Shown here: positions 1 through 7,927 of the stretch, in pieces
Numbering within the stretch: position 1 is the stretch's first letter
Layout: each line of letters begins with the position of its first letter
Source of the DNA: Christensenellaceae bacterium
Lineage (GTDB): Bacteria > Bacillota > Clostridia > Christensenellales > Aristaeellaceae
Assembly (NCBI GenBank): GCA_017881705.1
Contig: JADGQP010000012.1
Location: 1 to 20,520, forward strand
Reading direction: 5' to 3'
Length of the DNA stretch: 20,520 nt
Position numbers and translations under genes: made by a program
Notes under the pieces: model-generated
Seen by the model: only the letters and a program-made list of their open reading frames with translations
Databases searched by the model: none
What the model was told of the DNA's origin: nothing

Positions 1-1
1 A

Positions 2-430
2 GCGGATCAATACAGCGGCACCACGGCGCTGGACGACCCGCGGGTGACCCGCGTGGGTCGGGTGCTCAGACGTACGAAGCTCGACGAGCTACCCCAGTTG
101 TTCAACGTCCTCAAGGGAGATATGAGCTTCATCGGCCCCAGACCGGAACTGCTCAAATATACCGTTCGCTACACCAAAGAACAGGAATGTATCCTGTGGG
201 TGCGTCCCGGTATCAGCGACCCCAGTTCCATCAAGCTCATCCGGCTGGACGAGGTTGTGGGGCACGACGACCCGGAAGGCGCGTACGAACGCAACATCCT
301 TGGCGAAAAAAACAGGATGCGTGTGGAATATGCCCGTCGGCAGTCTCCGGGTACGGATATGCGGCTATTGTTTACTACCGTTGCCTGCGTTTGCGCCAGA
401 ATTTTCGGCCGCGCACCAAGCGGCGATTGA
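2..430 (+). CDS. Initiating sugar-phosphate transferase, C-terminal part (partial)
   Basis: The reading frame is open from the first bases of the window, so the gene begins upstream; about 142 residues remain. A run containing RRTKLDELPQLFNVLKGDM followed by SFIGPRPE is the signature of the bacterial sugar transferase family (WcaJ/WbaP/PglC type). These membrane enzymes move a sugar-1-phosphate from a nucleotide sugar to undecaprenyl phosphate, the first step in building a capsule, teichoic-like or O-antigen-like polymer. The TM-rich N-terminal region of the long forms would lie outside the window, so PglC-like and WbaP-like architectures cannot be told apart. The sugar substrate cannot be read from the sequence. 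The GTG at 44 is an internal codon and not the start. It is the first visible gene of an operon that continues with the transketolase pair 54 bp downstream. Confidence 0.9.
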   Translation, partial: ADQYSGTTALDDPRVTRVGRVLRRTKLDELPQLFNVLKGDMSFIGPRPELLKYTVRYTKEQECILWVRPGISDPSSIKLIRLDEVVGHDDPEGAYERNILGEKNRMRVEYARRQSPGTDMRLLFTTVACVCARIFGRAPSGD

Positions 431-484
431 TTCCAAACCGCGGTAAGCGCACACGGCGCGGCGAAACGGTAAAGGAGCGTCCCC

Positions 485-1312
485 ATGAGCTACGAGAAAA
501 GCAAGCAGTTGGCATACAAAATACGCCGTCATGCGCTGGATATGACCAGCCGTGGCGGCACCGCGCATATCGGCAGCATTTTTTCCATGGCGGATATCGT
601 GGCGGTGCTGTATGCCGACATATTGAATCACGACCCGAAAAACCCGAAATGGCCTGCCCGCGACCGCCTGATTTTAAGCAAAGGGCACGCCGGAGCCGGC
701 ATCTACGCCGCGCTGGCGGAGTGCGGGTATTTTCCCCTGAGCGAGCTGGAAAACCATTGCAGTAACGGCAGCCATTTAAGCGGGCACGTGAGCCACAAGG
801 GCGTACCCGGGGTGGAAGCCAGCACAGGTTCGCTGGGGCAAGGCTTGCCTATGGCTATGGGTATGGCGATGGCAGCTAAAATGGACGGACGGGAACACCG
901 TGTGTACTGCATTATCGGCGATGGCGAGTGCGACGAGGGTGCGGTGTGGGAAACTGCGCTGATTGCCAACCAGTATCGTCTGGATAATTTTATCGTCACG
1001 GTTGATTTTAATAAAATACAATCTCTTGCCAGTGTGGAAAACACCATTAAGCTCGAACCGCTGGACCAGAAATGGGCGAGTTTCGGCTGGCATGTAATCC
1101 GTATAGACGGGCACGATCATACCGCGCTGCACCGCGCTTACGACGAAGCGAAGGCGGCGCGCGGCGAAGGCAAGCCGATTGTGATTATCGCCGATACCGT
1201 TAAGGGCAAAGGCGTGAGCTTTATGGAAAACGACGTACTTTGGCATTACCGCACCGCACGCGGAGCGGAATACAACGCGGCGCTAAAGGAACTGGAGGCG
1301 CAAAAACCGTGA
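485..1312 (+). CDS. Transketolase, N-terminal (TPP-binding) subunit
   Basis: This 275-residue protein matches the N-terminal half of transketolase as found in split, two-gene transketolases. The thiamine-diphosphate motif is visible: IIGDGECDEGAVWE, with the downstream asparagine in VDFNKIQ (GDG...N). Upstream are the usual ILSKGHAG and a GSLGQGLPMAMGMA segment. The ATG at 485 is preceded by AAAGGAG at a good distance. The enzyme transfers two-carbon ketol units between sugar phosphates and is expected to need the C-terminal subunit encoded next; the two frames share a 4-bp overlap (GTGA). The position inside a polysaccharide operon, rather than among central-metabolism genes, suggests it supplies a sugar-phosphate precursor. 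A dedicated acyloin-type TPP enzyme acting on a nucleotide sugar is less likely but not excluded. Confidence 0.93.
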   Translation: MSYEKSKQLAYKIRRHALDMTSRGGTAHIGSIFSMADIVAVLYADILNHDPKNPKWPARDRLILSKGHAGAGIYAALAECGYFPLSELENHCSNGSHLSGHVSHKGVPGVEASTGSLGQGLPMAMGMAMAAKMDGREHRVYCIIGDGECDEGAVWETALIANQYRLDNFIVTVDFNKIQSLASVENTIKLEPLDQKWASFGWHVIRIDGHDHTALHRAYDEAKAARGEGKPIVIIADTVKGKGVSFMENDVLWHYRTARGAEYNAALKELEAQKP

Positions 1313-2244
1313 GAGATACGTTCACACGCTGCCTTCAGGACGAAGCCCGCAGGAACCACGCCCTCGTGCTGATCACGGGCGATTTGGGCTTCGGGGTGCT
1401 GTTTCCCTACATGAAGGAATTTCCCGATCGCTTCATCAACGCCGGCATTTCGGAGCAGGCGATGATGAGCATGGCTGCGGGCATGGCGCTGGAAGGCAAA
1501 ACCGTGGTGGTGTATTCCATCGGCAACTTTCCCACCCTCCGCTGTCTGGAACAGATACGCAACTGCTGTGCCTACCATGAGGTAAACGTGAAAATCGTCT
1601 GCGTTGGGGCAGGCTTTGTGTACGGCGCTCTGGGCATGACCCACCACGCCACCGAGGATATGGGCGCGCTCAGGATTCTCCCGGGCGTAACCGTCTATGC
1701 ACCCGCCGACAAGACGGAAACCGAAGCCGTGATGGCGCGGTTTTTAACGGAGCCCGGGGTAGCCTACCTGCGCATCGGTCGCGGCGGCGAGCCGGTATTC
1801 CACGATATCGAAAACATTCGGGGCTACCGTACCGGCGAGGCTTTGCCGTACTGTGAGGGAACCGACGCGTATATTCTAACCGCGGGCGGCATTTTGGCCA
1901 GCGCGGTTGCCGCGCAAAAGCTGTTGGCCGAACGCGGGTACAGCGTGGGTGTGGTCAGCTTTCCCACGGTGAAACCGATTGACGAACCCTACCTGAAAAC
2001 CCTGTGCGAAAAAGTGCCGGTGCTGTTTACGCTGGAGGAGCACACCATCGTCGGCGGCTTTGGCGGCGCGGTATGCGAAACGGTCGCGGGCTTCGCGGCC
2101 AATCGCGCCCGCGTCGTGCGTATCGGCATGAACGACTGCTACAGTTCCATCGTGGGCGACCAGGCTTATCTGGAAGCCTTTTACGGGCTGGACGGGCCTG
2201 GTGTTGCAAACCGGGTGCAGGCCGTGCTGGAAGGAAAAGCATGA
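1309..2244 (+). CDS. Transketolase, C-terminal subunit
   Basis: This 311-residue protein completes the split transketolase. It carries the pyrimidine-binding and C-terminal domains: ISEQAMMSMAAGMALEGKTV holds the conserved glutamate that activates the thiamine cofactor, and a C-terminal GGFGGAVCE region follows. The open frame extends back to 1240, but the likely start is the GTG at 1309. It overlaps the stop of the preceding gene in GTGA, has a GGAGG about 10 nt upstream, and gives the expected N-terminus RDTFTRCLQDEA. Overlapping start and stop codons on both sides suggest translational coupling and roughly equal production with the N subunit. The two proteins would form a heterotetramer in the cytoplasm. 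The fold and pairing are certain; the physiological substrate is not. Confidence 0.92.
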   Translation: MRDTFTRCLQDEARRNHALVLITGDLGFGVLFPYMKEFPDRFINAGISEQAMMSMAAGMALEGKTVVVYSIGNFPTLRCLEQIRNCCAYHEVNVKIVCVGAGFVYGALGMTHHATEDMGALRILPGVTVYAPADKTETEAVMARFLTEPGVAYLRIGRGGEPVFHDIENIRGYRTGEALPYCEGTDAYILTAGGILASAVAAQKLLAERGYSVGVVSFPTVKPIDEPYLKTLCEKVPVLFTLEEHTIVGGFGGAVCETVAGFAANRARVVRIGMNDCYSSIVGDQAYLEAFYGLDGPGVANRVQAVLEGKA

Positions 2245-2975
2245 CGGATTACGGCTTGGAACGCGTGCACGCGGAGTTGCTGGAAGTGCTTGCGGATACG
2301 GTGCGCGTGCTGGATGCAAACGGGCTTCCATACAGCGCAATATGCGGCACGCTTCTGGGCGCCGTTCGGCACGGGGGCTTTATCCCCTGGGACGACGACG
2401 TGGATTTGGTTTTACCCCGCGAAAGCTACGACCGTTTCGAGACCGCCTACCTTTCGCAGCACGGCCCGGGTTTTGTACTGGACCTTGCGGACACATGGGT
2501 GCCGCGCGTGCGCAAGGCGGGGGGCGACGCGTTTGTGGATTTGTTTATTCTGGACCCGCTGCCCAAGCATAAGTTTGCGCGCACGATCAAATTGTTCAGG
2601 CTGCGTGTACTGCAGGGAATGCTGAAGGAGCACACGGATTACAGCCGCTTCTCGTCTGGCAGGCGCCTGCTGCTGCGCGGCACACGCCTGATGGGGCTGC
2701 CGTTTGCCCGCGAGCGCAAACTCGCGGCGTACCAGCGCGTGGCGCGAACCGGCGGGGAGAGCGAAACGGTGCACATGAGCAATGGCGCGTTTAACCTGCT
2801 TTCCATGGCTTTTCCTCGCGACGAATTCGCGGCGCTTACGAGCGTGCCCTTTGAAACCCTGACCCTATGTATACCTCAAAACGCCGCCACCGTGCTTACG
2901 CGCCTGTACGGCACCGATTACATGACCCCACCGCCCGAAAGTGAGCGCAAGCCGCTCCACCTGGACCGAGCATGA
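2241..2975 (+). CDS. LicD-family phosphotransferase
   Basis: This 244-residue protein shows the LicD hallmark near its N-terminus: CGTLLGAVRHGGFIPWDDDV, with the DDD triad that binds metal and phosphate-sugar donor, preceded by the short helix-rich start seen in the family. LicD proteins transfer phosphocholine or a polyol phosphate to surface glycans; the eukaryotic ribitol-phosphate transferases fukutin and FKRP belong to the same family. It is slightly shorter than many LicD proteins. The frame is open back to 2004, but the ATG at 2241 overlaps the upstream stop (ATGA), so it is taken as the start. No choline kinase or CDP-choline pathway gene is present here, so a donor other than choline is quite possible. 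The acceptor is presumably the polymer made by this operon. Confidence 0.87.
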   Translation: MTDYGLERVHAELLEVLADTVRVLDANGLPYSAICGTLLGAVRHGGFIPWDDDVDLVLPRESYDRFETAYLSQHGPGFVLDLADTWVPRVRKAGGDAFVDLFILDPLPKHKFARTIKLFRLRVLQGMLKEHTDYSRFSSGRRLLLRGTRLMGLPFARERKLAAYQRVARTGGESETVHMSNGAFNLLSMAFPRDEFAALTSVPFETLTLCIPQNAATVLTRLYGTDYMTPPPESERKPLHLDRA

Positions 2976-4558
2976 AAGATACGGCATTGAATTACCGCAA
3001 CAACACGCGCACGTCGCGTTTTGTGCAAAACACCGTGTTTACGGCAGCCTATCAGCTTACGGCTATGCTGATGGGCTTTGTGACGCCGCGCCTGATGATG
3101 CTTTTTTATGGCTCGCAGGTCAACGGCCTCATCGTGTCCGCCAACGAGTTTTTAACATATTTCCGCCTGGTGGAGGCGGGGTTGGCCGCGGCAGTGGTCT
3201 ATAGCCTGTATAAACCGTTAGCGGACAAGGATTACGACGCGGTCAGCGCCATCGTGTCCGCGGCGCGGCAGTTTTACAATATTGCGGGGTGGATGTTCGT
3301 CGGCCTCACGCTGATCCTGGCGGTAGCCTACCCGTTAATCGTCCCCGTGGAGACGATCAACGGCAACCTGATGGACTACCTGAGCGTGTTCCTGCTCATC
3401 TGTGCCATGGGCATGTCGGGTGCGCTCGAGTTTTTCACCCTCTCGCGTTACCGCGTGCTGCTTACAGCCGACCAGCGCACGTTTATGATCAGCCTGGCCA
3501 GCATGAGCTCGCTGCTTTTGCAAACCGCAGTTATCGTGGTGCTCGCCTATATGAAATCGAACATCATCCTGCTTCGGTTGGCCGCGTCACTGACCATCGT
3601 AATCCGCCCGCTGATTTTAAACGGCTATGTGAGAAAAGCCTACCCGCAGGTGAACGCCTTTGCCAAGCCTAACAAAGCCGCGATGGCCCGCCGGTGGGAC
3701 GCGATGTACCAGCAGTTTACCACGGCGTTCCACCAGAGCGCCGCGATCATGCTGACCACGCTGATTACCCGCGATGCGTCGATGATTTCGGTATACGGCA
3801 CGTATAACATGGTAACGGTCGGGCTGTGGGGAATCCTTAAAATGACCACCACAGGCATCTATTCCGGCTTCGGGGATTTAATTATTCGTGAGCAGACGGA
3901 GAAATTCCAAAAGGCTTACCGTGATTTTGAGTTTTTGTATCTGGCGCTGACGACTGTGCTTTTTTCCGTGGCTGCCATTATGATTGTGCCTTTCGTGGTG
4001 CTGTATACCGATAAAATCACCGACGCCAACTATTCCGCGCCCCTCATCGGCGTGATGGTGGTGCTGGAGGCGATTACCGACCACGGTAAAATGCCCATGG
4101 ATTTAATGATTACCGCTAGCGGGAAGTTTAAGGAAACGCGCCATCAGTGCACCGCGCAGGTCGTTGCCGCGCTTGCGTTGGGGTGCGCGCTTGGGTTCTG
4201 GGGGCTGCAAACCAGCATGACCATGGCGATTGTGGGCATTCTTGCGGGCATTATCCTATCCAATATTCTACGTACGGTACTGCAACTGTGGTTTGTGCCT
4301 AAATATATAACACACCTGCCATGGCAATGGACGCTAAAAAGAATACTGCGCATGATCCTGCAGGTTACGCTGATCGCCGGGCCGTTTCTGGCGTTTAACC
4401 TGCTCAACATCAACGGTTTCTTCAAATGGATCACGTTGGCGGTGCCGCTGTGTGTTTACGCGCTGGCAATCACGCTGGGCTTCGGTTGGATATTTGAGCG
4501 CGAAAGCGTACGTTCGCTTGCGGGACGGGCAAAATTCCTGTTTCAGCACGGGAAATGA
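2972..4558 (+). CDS. Polysaccharide flippase, Wzx/MOP-like membrane protein
   Basis: This 528-residue protein has many hydrophobic segments spread over its whole length, consistent with the 12-14 helices of oligosaccharide flippases. The amphipathic N-terminus followed by a first helix ending in GFVTPRLMMLFYGSQVNGL is typical of the polysaccharide transporter (PST/MATE-like, MOP superfamily) group. Such proteins flip undecaprenyl-diphosphate-linked repeat units across the membrane. The start overlaps the licD stop in ATGA. It is the last gene of the operon: an intrinsic terminator lies about 120 bp downstream and the next gene is convergent. No Wzy-type polymerase or further glycosyltransferase follows, so those genes must lie upstream of the window or elsewhere. 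The family is assigned from topology and context; there is no catalytic motif to confirm it. Confidence 0.78.
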   Translation: MKDTALNYRNNTRTSRFVQNTVFTAAYQLTAMLMGFVTPRLMMLFYGSQVNGLIVSANEFLTYFRLVEAGLAAAVVYSLYKPLADKDYDAVSAIVSAARQFYNIAGWMFVGLTLILAVAYPLIVPVETINGNLMDYLSVFLLICAMGMSGALEFFTLSRYRVLLTADQRTFMISLASMSSLLLQTAVIVVLAYMKSNIILLRLAASLTIVIRPLILNGYVRKAYPQVNAFAKPNKAAMARRWDAMYQQFTTAFHQSAAIMLTTLITRDASMISVYGTYNMVTVGLWGILKMTTTGIYSGFGDLIIREQTEKFQKAYRDFEFLYLALTTVLFSVAAIMIVPFVVLYTDKITDANYSAPLIGVMVVLEAITDHGKMPMDLMITASGKFKETRHQCTAQVVAALALGCALGFWGLQTSMTMAIVGILAGIILSNILRTVLQLWFVPKYITHLPWQWTLKRILRMILQVTLIAGPFLAFNLLNINGFFKWITLAVPLCVYALAITLGFGWIFERESVRSLAGRAKFLFQHGK

Positions 4559-4678
4559 AACGGATACAGTCAATGAGCGCATTCTTATGCCGTCTGGGAC
4601 AGCCGACTGAAGAAAAAACACCGAAAACAACAGCCAGCCGCTGAAACGGTGACGGTTTGTTTGAAAACAAATGAAAAC

Positions 4679-4702
4679 GGGGGAGCGATGCCCCCCTTTT
4701 TT
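4679..4702 (+). terminator. Intrinsic terminator after the polysaccharide operon
   Basis: Five G at 4679-4683 pair with C at 4691-4695 around a 7-nt loop, followed by six T. It lies about 120 bp past the flippase stop. The rest of 4559-4760 holds no gene; it contains a short inverted repeat of TTTGTTTGAAAACAAA type just before the terminator and AT-rich sequence after it. Confidence 0.8.
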
Positions 4703-4760
4703 GATTGTTTGATTCTCTGTAAAAAGTTTCTTTTCTGTTATATAGCGCCTTTTCGCTTTT

Positions 4761-5306
4761 TTACGGCGCGGGATGGACGGCGCCGTAAACCGAAGCGCTG
4801 TCAACGGTACGGCGACAGAGAGCCACGAACTGCTCGGCGCTCGCCGGTTTGCTCTCGCGCAGCCAGCGCAGGAGTGCGCAGCGGAACGCGTCGCTGAAGA
4901 AATCGCAGTAGAATTCACGGAAAGCGTCGTCGCGTATTTCCTGCCGAAGGTAGGCGCTTAAAATGGATTCCAGCGTTTCGTTGAAGGTATCGCTGAATGC
5001 GTTTTGACCCTCGATGGAAAAAGCGTTGAGGTAAAACTGTCGGTTTTGCGCGAAATACTCGCACATACGCTGCATATAGGTCCAAAGTTCGGTTTGCGGA
5101 GTCGTATCCAACAGCTGCATAAACTCGCTGTAAAACACCCAGTTAAGCAAATCGTACTTATCCTGGAAATGATAATAGAAACTCTTGCGGTGCATCCCGC
5201 AATGCTCGCAAATATCCCCGACGCTGATTTTATGGAAGGGCCTGGTTTGCATCAGGGTTTTTAAGGAGGCGCCCAGCGCCCGCTTGGTGATGTTGGCTTC
5301 GGGCAT
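4761..5306 (-). CDS. TetR/AcrR-family regulator, DhaS-like C-terminal domain
   Basis: This 181-residue protein has a clear N-terminal TetR helix-turn-helix: ISVGDICEHCGMHRKSFYYHF followed by DKYDLLNWVF (about residues 25-60). The FYYHFQDKYDLL signature and the short aromatic-rich C-terminal half resemble the subgroup with a DhaS/YxaF-like C-terminal domain, whose ligands vary. The ATG at 5306 has GGGAGGG about 10 nt upstream. It lies 18 bp after the stop of the radical-SAM-like pseudoenzyme gene and in the same direction, so it is probably the last gene of that operon and may regulate it autogenously. A dyad over the operon's promoter (7909-7935) is the candidate binding site. Its ligand is unknown. 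The gene ends close to the convergent polysaccharide operon, and no clear terminator follows it. Confidence 0.9.
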   Translation of the reverse strand: MPEANITKRALGASLKTLMQTRPFHKISVGDICEHCGMHRKSFYYHFQDKYDLLNWVFYSEFMQLLDTTPQTELWTYMQRMCEYFAQNRQFYLNAFSIEGQNAFSDTFNETLESILSAYLRQEIRDDAFREFYCDFFSDAFRCALLRWLRESKPASAEQFVALCRRTVDSASVYGAVHPAP

Positions 5307-5324
5307 GGCGCGTTTATCCCTCCC

Positions 5325-6350
5325 TTAGCGGCGGCGGTGTGTGCGTGGCATTGTGGCGGCGATCAATTCCTCCAAAGAGCACCCGTTCAGCGTCACAGGG
5401 CTTGCGCCGATGGGGTAAAGTACCAAGCCGTCCGTGCGTAGCGCCAACATGCAGCTTTCCTCCGAAATGATGTGATCCACCTGCCGCACATCGTCGTACA
5501 GGTCGACAGGGAAAAGAGGATAGCGGCCCTCGCTTCGCAGCGCTAGCACGCTTTCGTTCACATGCTTTCGCGTGACAGGGTCGCAATCGGGCGAGGGAAT
5601 TAAGAAAAGGAACGGATAGCCCTGTTCTGCCACGGCTTGTATAAAAGCATCCGATAAAAGCGTCTGCGCGTTTACTGCGTTATATTCGCAATTTAAGCCA
5701 AACATCCTCTTTTTTTGGGCAAGCATGCCGCCGATTTCAGGGCAGCTCGAATCTCCGCCGCGGGGAATAATCAGTGTATTGTTCAGCAGCGCGTCAATGG
5801 CGGCCAGGCGCGCGTTCGTGCTTCCGTCAGCGGAAAACAGGAAGAAAGCGCTGCCGGAGAACTGCTCGGCCACGGCCAGTATGGCGTCTAAATCGGCCGT
5901 ATGTTCGCAGACATAAAGAAAATACGTGTAAATGCCAAGCGCCTGCCCTTCGTGTACCAGTTTGGGCAGATCCAGCGTGGGGAACTCGCCATGACGCAGA
6001 TCCAGCAGAATCGTCCAGGGCACGTTGACGCCGTGCTCTTTTTCATAGGCGCGAATTTGCTTGGCTCCCATCGTCCAGCTCATATAGCCAACGTTGAAGC
6101 CCAGCGTTTCCAGCGTTTTGGGGTCGACGTTGCGCGTAAGCTGCGTAACCAGCTCATAATACGCGCTGTGTTTTCTTTTCAGCGCGCTTTGCGCGTCGGT
6201 GAAGAACGTTTGCTGGTTATGCCCCTTGCCAAACTGAATGCCCAAATCCACAAGCCTGCGGATGCTGCGGTTGGGATCGCGGCGGATATCGCGGATGCCT
6301 TTTGTAACTACGTTGCGGATAGCGGCTCTGATGACGGGCTGGTTATCCAT
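5325..6350 (-). CDS. Radical-SAM-like protein lacking the iron-sulfur motif (candidate pseudoenzyme)
   Basis: This 341-residue protein is colinear with the intact radical SAM enzyme encoded just upstream. Matching blocks are VNVPWTILLD (108-117) with CNIPWAVLMD (107-116) of the enzyme, MFGLNCEYNAVN with AFGVSCCYTSQN, and a final block around ESCMLALRTDGLVLYP with GCIAGGRRYMHINANG. Between them the CX3CX2C loop is deleted and the GGEP motif is replaced by VCEH, so it cannot bind the usual [4Fe-4S] cluster. It ends where the enzyme's SPASM-like Cys-rich tail begins. The ATG at 6350 (third codon of the open frame) has GGAGG 5 nt upstream and is preferred over the GTG at 6356. It may be a partner, scaffold or substrate-binding subunit of the neighbouring enzyme. 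The homology is my own reading, and no function is assigned. The frame is intact, so this is not an obvious pseudogene. Confidence 0.75.
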   Translation of the reverse strand: MDNQPVIRAAIRNVVTKGIRDIRRDPNRSIRRLVDLGIQFGKGHNQQTFFTDAQSALKRKHSAYYELVTQLTRNVDPKTLETLGFNVGYMSWTMGAKQIRAYEKEHGVNVPWTILLDLRHGEFPTLDLPKLVHEGQALGIYTYFLYVCEHTADLDAILAVAEQFSGSAFFLFSADGSTNARLAAIDALLNNTLIIPRGGDSSCPEIGGMLAQKKRMFGLNCEYNAVNAQTLLSDAFIQAVAEQGYPFLFLIPSPDCDPVTRKHVNESVLALRSEGRYPLFPVDLYDDVRQVDHIISEESCMLALRTDGLVLYPIGASPVTLNGCSLEELIAATMPRTHRRR

Positions 6351-6386
6351 AAGCACCTCCGATTGAATTCCAGATCAACATGGCAA

Positions 6387-6416
6387 AGCGAAAAGCCCCG
6401 CACTTTTGCGCGGGGC
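6387..6416 (-). terminator. Hairpin between the radical SAM gene and its homologue
   Basis: Read on the minus strand, a 7-bp GC stem (GCCCCGC at 6395-6401 on the plus strand pairing with GCGGGGC at 6410-6416) is followed by TTTTCGCTTT. It sits in the 74-bp gap after the radical SAM stop. The U-tract is interrupted, so termination may be partial. That would lower expression of the two downstream genes relative to the enzyme. Confidence 0.6.
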
Positions 6417-6424
6417 GCAAGCGT

Positions 6425-7870
6425 TTACAGCGTGGGACGAATTTTGCCGGTGTGCGTATGAGCCTCGCGCTCGTATTTACGCTGCAGCTCGGCGTTGTGT
6501 TTCTTTTTCTGCTCCCACCTGGCGGGGCCATTGCTTTCGTTCCACAGTTTTTCGGAAACAGGCTGCCAGCATTCGGCGACGTGCTTGCATTTATCACACA
6601 GCGCGTGTACGTCTTCGGGATATTGCATGTCAGTCGATTTGGCTGCGCAGCTGTCGATCATTTCAGCCAGCTTGCCGTTGTTATCCAGCAGTGGGCAAGG
6701 CCGCAGCATATTGTCGCTGAAGGGTTGGTTGTTATAGTATTGCATAAACAAAGGGCTTTGGTAGGCTTGCAGCAGCGTTTTCTCACGAATGTTGGAATCG
6801 CTGTAATGTATGAAGGCGCAGGGCTCGATGTCGCCGTTGGCGTTGATGTGCATATAGCGCCGCCCGCCCGCGATACAGCCGTCGGCATATTCGCCGTCGT
6901 TCCAGAAATCCATGGTGAAGATCGCCTTGGTGGAACGGAAGGCGCGCAGTTTATGGTACATAAACTCGCGCTGTTCGGCCGTGACCAGCAACTCCGGTAC
7001 AGCGTCCTTGCCAACGGGGATATAGGTGAAAAGCCACATAAACTTCGCGCCCAGCCGGATCATCTCATCGAAATAGGCATCGCTGCCGATGTCCGCCGTG
7101 TTTTGGGAGGTATAGCAGCAGCTTACGCCAAAGGCGAGCTTTTTACGTTTTAAAAGTTCCATTGCCTGTACCACTTTGGCGTAAGTGCCTTCACCGCGGC
7201 GGCTGTCCGTAGCCTTTTCAAACCCTTCCACACTGATGGCGGGCACGAAGTTTTTAACGCGAAGCATTTCGTCGGCAAAAGCCTCGTCAATCAGCGTGCC
7301 ATTAGTAAACGACAGAAACGCGCAATCCGGATGCCGCTCGCACAGGGTGATGATGTCGGCCTTGCGCACTAGCGGCTCGCCGCCAGAGAAGATGAAGAAG
7401 TACGTGCCCATCGCCGTCGCCTGCTGTACAATGCTGTCCAGTTCCGCAAGCGTCATGTTAAGGCGGTTGCCGTAATCTGCCGCCCAGCAGCCGGTGCAAT
7501 GCAGGTTACAGGCGCTGGTAGGATCCATAAGCACCGCCCATGGGATGTTGCAGCCGTACTTTAAGCTGAAGCGGCGCTGACGCGGCGTGCCGATCATACT
7601 GCCGTTGATTACAAAGTTCTCAAAAAGGCGCAGACGCTGACCGTCGTCGATATCCGTCCACAGGCTTTTCGCCAACTTGGACCAGTTATTATCCGAATCG
7701 GCAAGCGCGTCCTTCACAAGTTGAGCTTCGTGCTTAACGCTGCTGCCGAAATCGTAGCGAATCAACCAGTTCAATACCTTTACGCCGTTTCGGTCAAAAT
7801 CCTTGTTTATGTAACGCAAAACGCGCTTGGTTGCGATGGATTTTGCCCATTCCGAGATATTCTTACCCAT
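6425..7870 (-). CDS. Radical SAM enzyme with SPASM-like Cys-rich C-terminal tail
   Basis: This 481-residue protein carries the canonical radical SAM cluster motif CNLHCTGCW (Cys 121, 125, 128) and a GGEP-type SAM-binding motif (163-166). Such enzymes cleave S-adenosylmethionine to a radical at a [4Fe-4S] cluster. About 110 residues precede the core. After the barrel come further cysteines (332, 351, 392, 408, 425, 428, 434) spaced much like a SPASM or twitch domain holding one or two auxiliary clusters; C332 in GCIAGG and the CDKC...C group are typical. The ATG at 7870 has AGGAGG 8 nt upstream and is preferred over the longer open frame to 7933. SPASM enzymes usually modify peptides or small molecules, but no precursor peptide is visible nearby. 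Substrate unknown. It is the first gene of an operon with a cluster-less homologue and a TetR regulator. Confidence 0.88.
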   Translation of the reverse strand: MGKNISEWAKSIATKRVLRYINKDFDRNGVKVLNWLIRYDFGSSVKHEAQLVKDALADSDNNWSKLAKSLWTDIDDGQRLRLFENFVINGSMIGTPRQRRFSLKYGCNIPWAVLMDPTSACNLHCTGCWAADYGNRLNMTLAELDSIVQQATAMGTYFFIFSGGEPLVRKADIITLCERHPDCAFLSFTNGTLIDEAFADEMLRVKNFVPAISVEGFEKATDSRRGEGTYAKVVQAMELLKRKKLAFGVSCCYTSQNTADIGSDAYFDEMIRLGAKFMWLFTYIPVGKDAVPELLVTAEQREFMYHKLRAFRSTKAIFTMDFWNDGEYADGCIAGGRRYMHINANGDIEPCAFIHYSDSNIREKTLLQAYQSPLFMQYYNNQPFSDNMLRPCPLLDNNGKLAEMIDSCAAKSTDMQYPEDVHALCDKCKHVAECWQPVSEKLWNESNGPARWEQKKKHNAELQRKYEREAHTHTGKIRPTL

Positions 7871-7898
7871 GGCGGCCGCCTCCTTGCCTATATTCCAA

Positions 7899-7927
7899 AT
7901 TATAGGATGTTTGAGGCTTCCTGGAAA
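7899..7927 (-). promoter_or_regulatory. Promoter of the radical SAM operon
   Basis: On the minus strand, TTTCCA (7922-7927) and a perfect TATAAT (7899-7904) are 17 bp apart. Transcription would start near 7892 and leave a leader of about 22 nt before the ATG at 7870. The -35 matches the consensus at four of six positions. Confidence 0.65.

Noticed and set aside
4559..4760. Search for a small gene or second regulator in the convergent gap
   Set aside because: Only short frames without ribosome binding sites or domains, plus the terminator, are visible.
5325..6350. Calling the radical-SAM-like gene a decayed pseudogene
   Set aside because: The frame is intact over 341 codons, with a good ribosome binding site and operon spacing; only the cluster loop and tail are missing.
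6380..7153. 257-residue plus-strand frame opposite the radical SAM gene
   Set aside because: Antisense of a gene with clear catalytic motifs; it also starts inside the minus-strand terminator hairpin.
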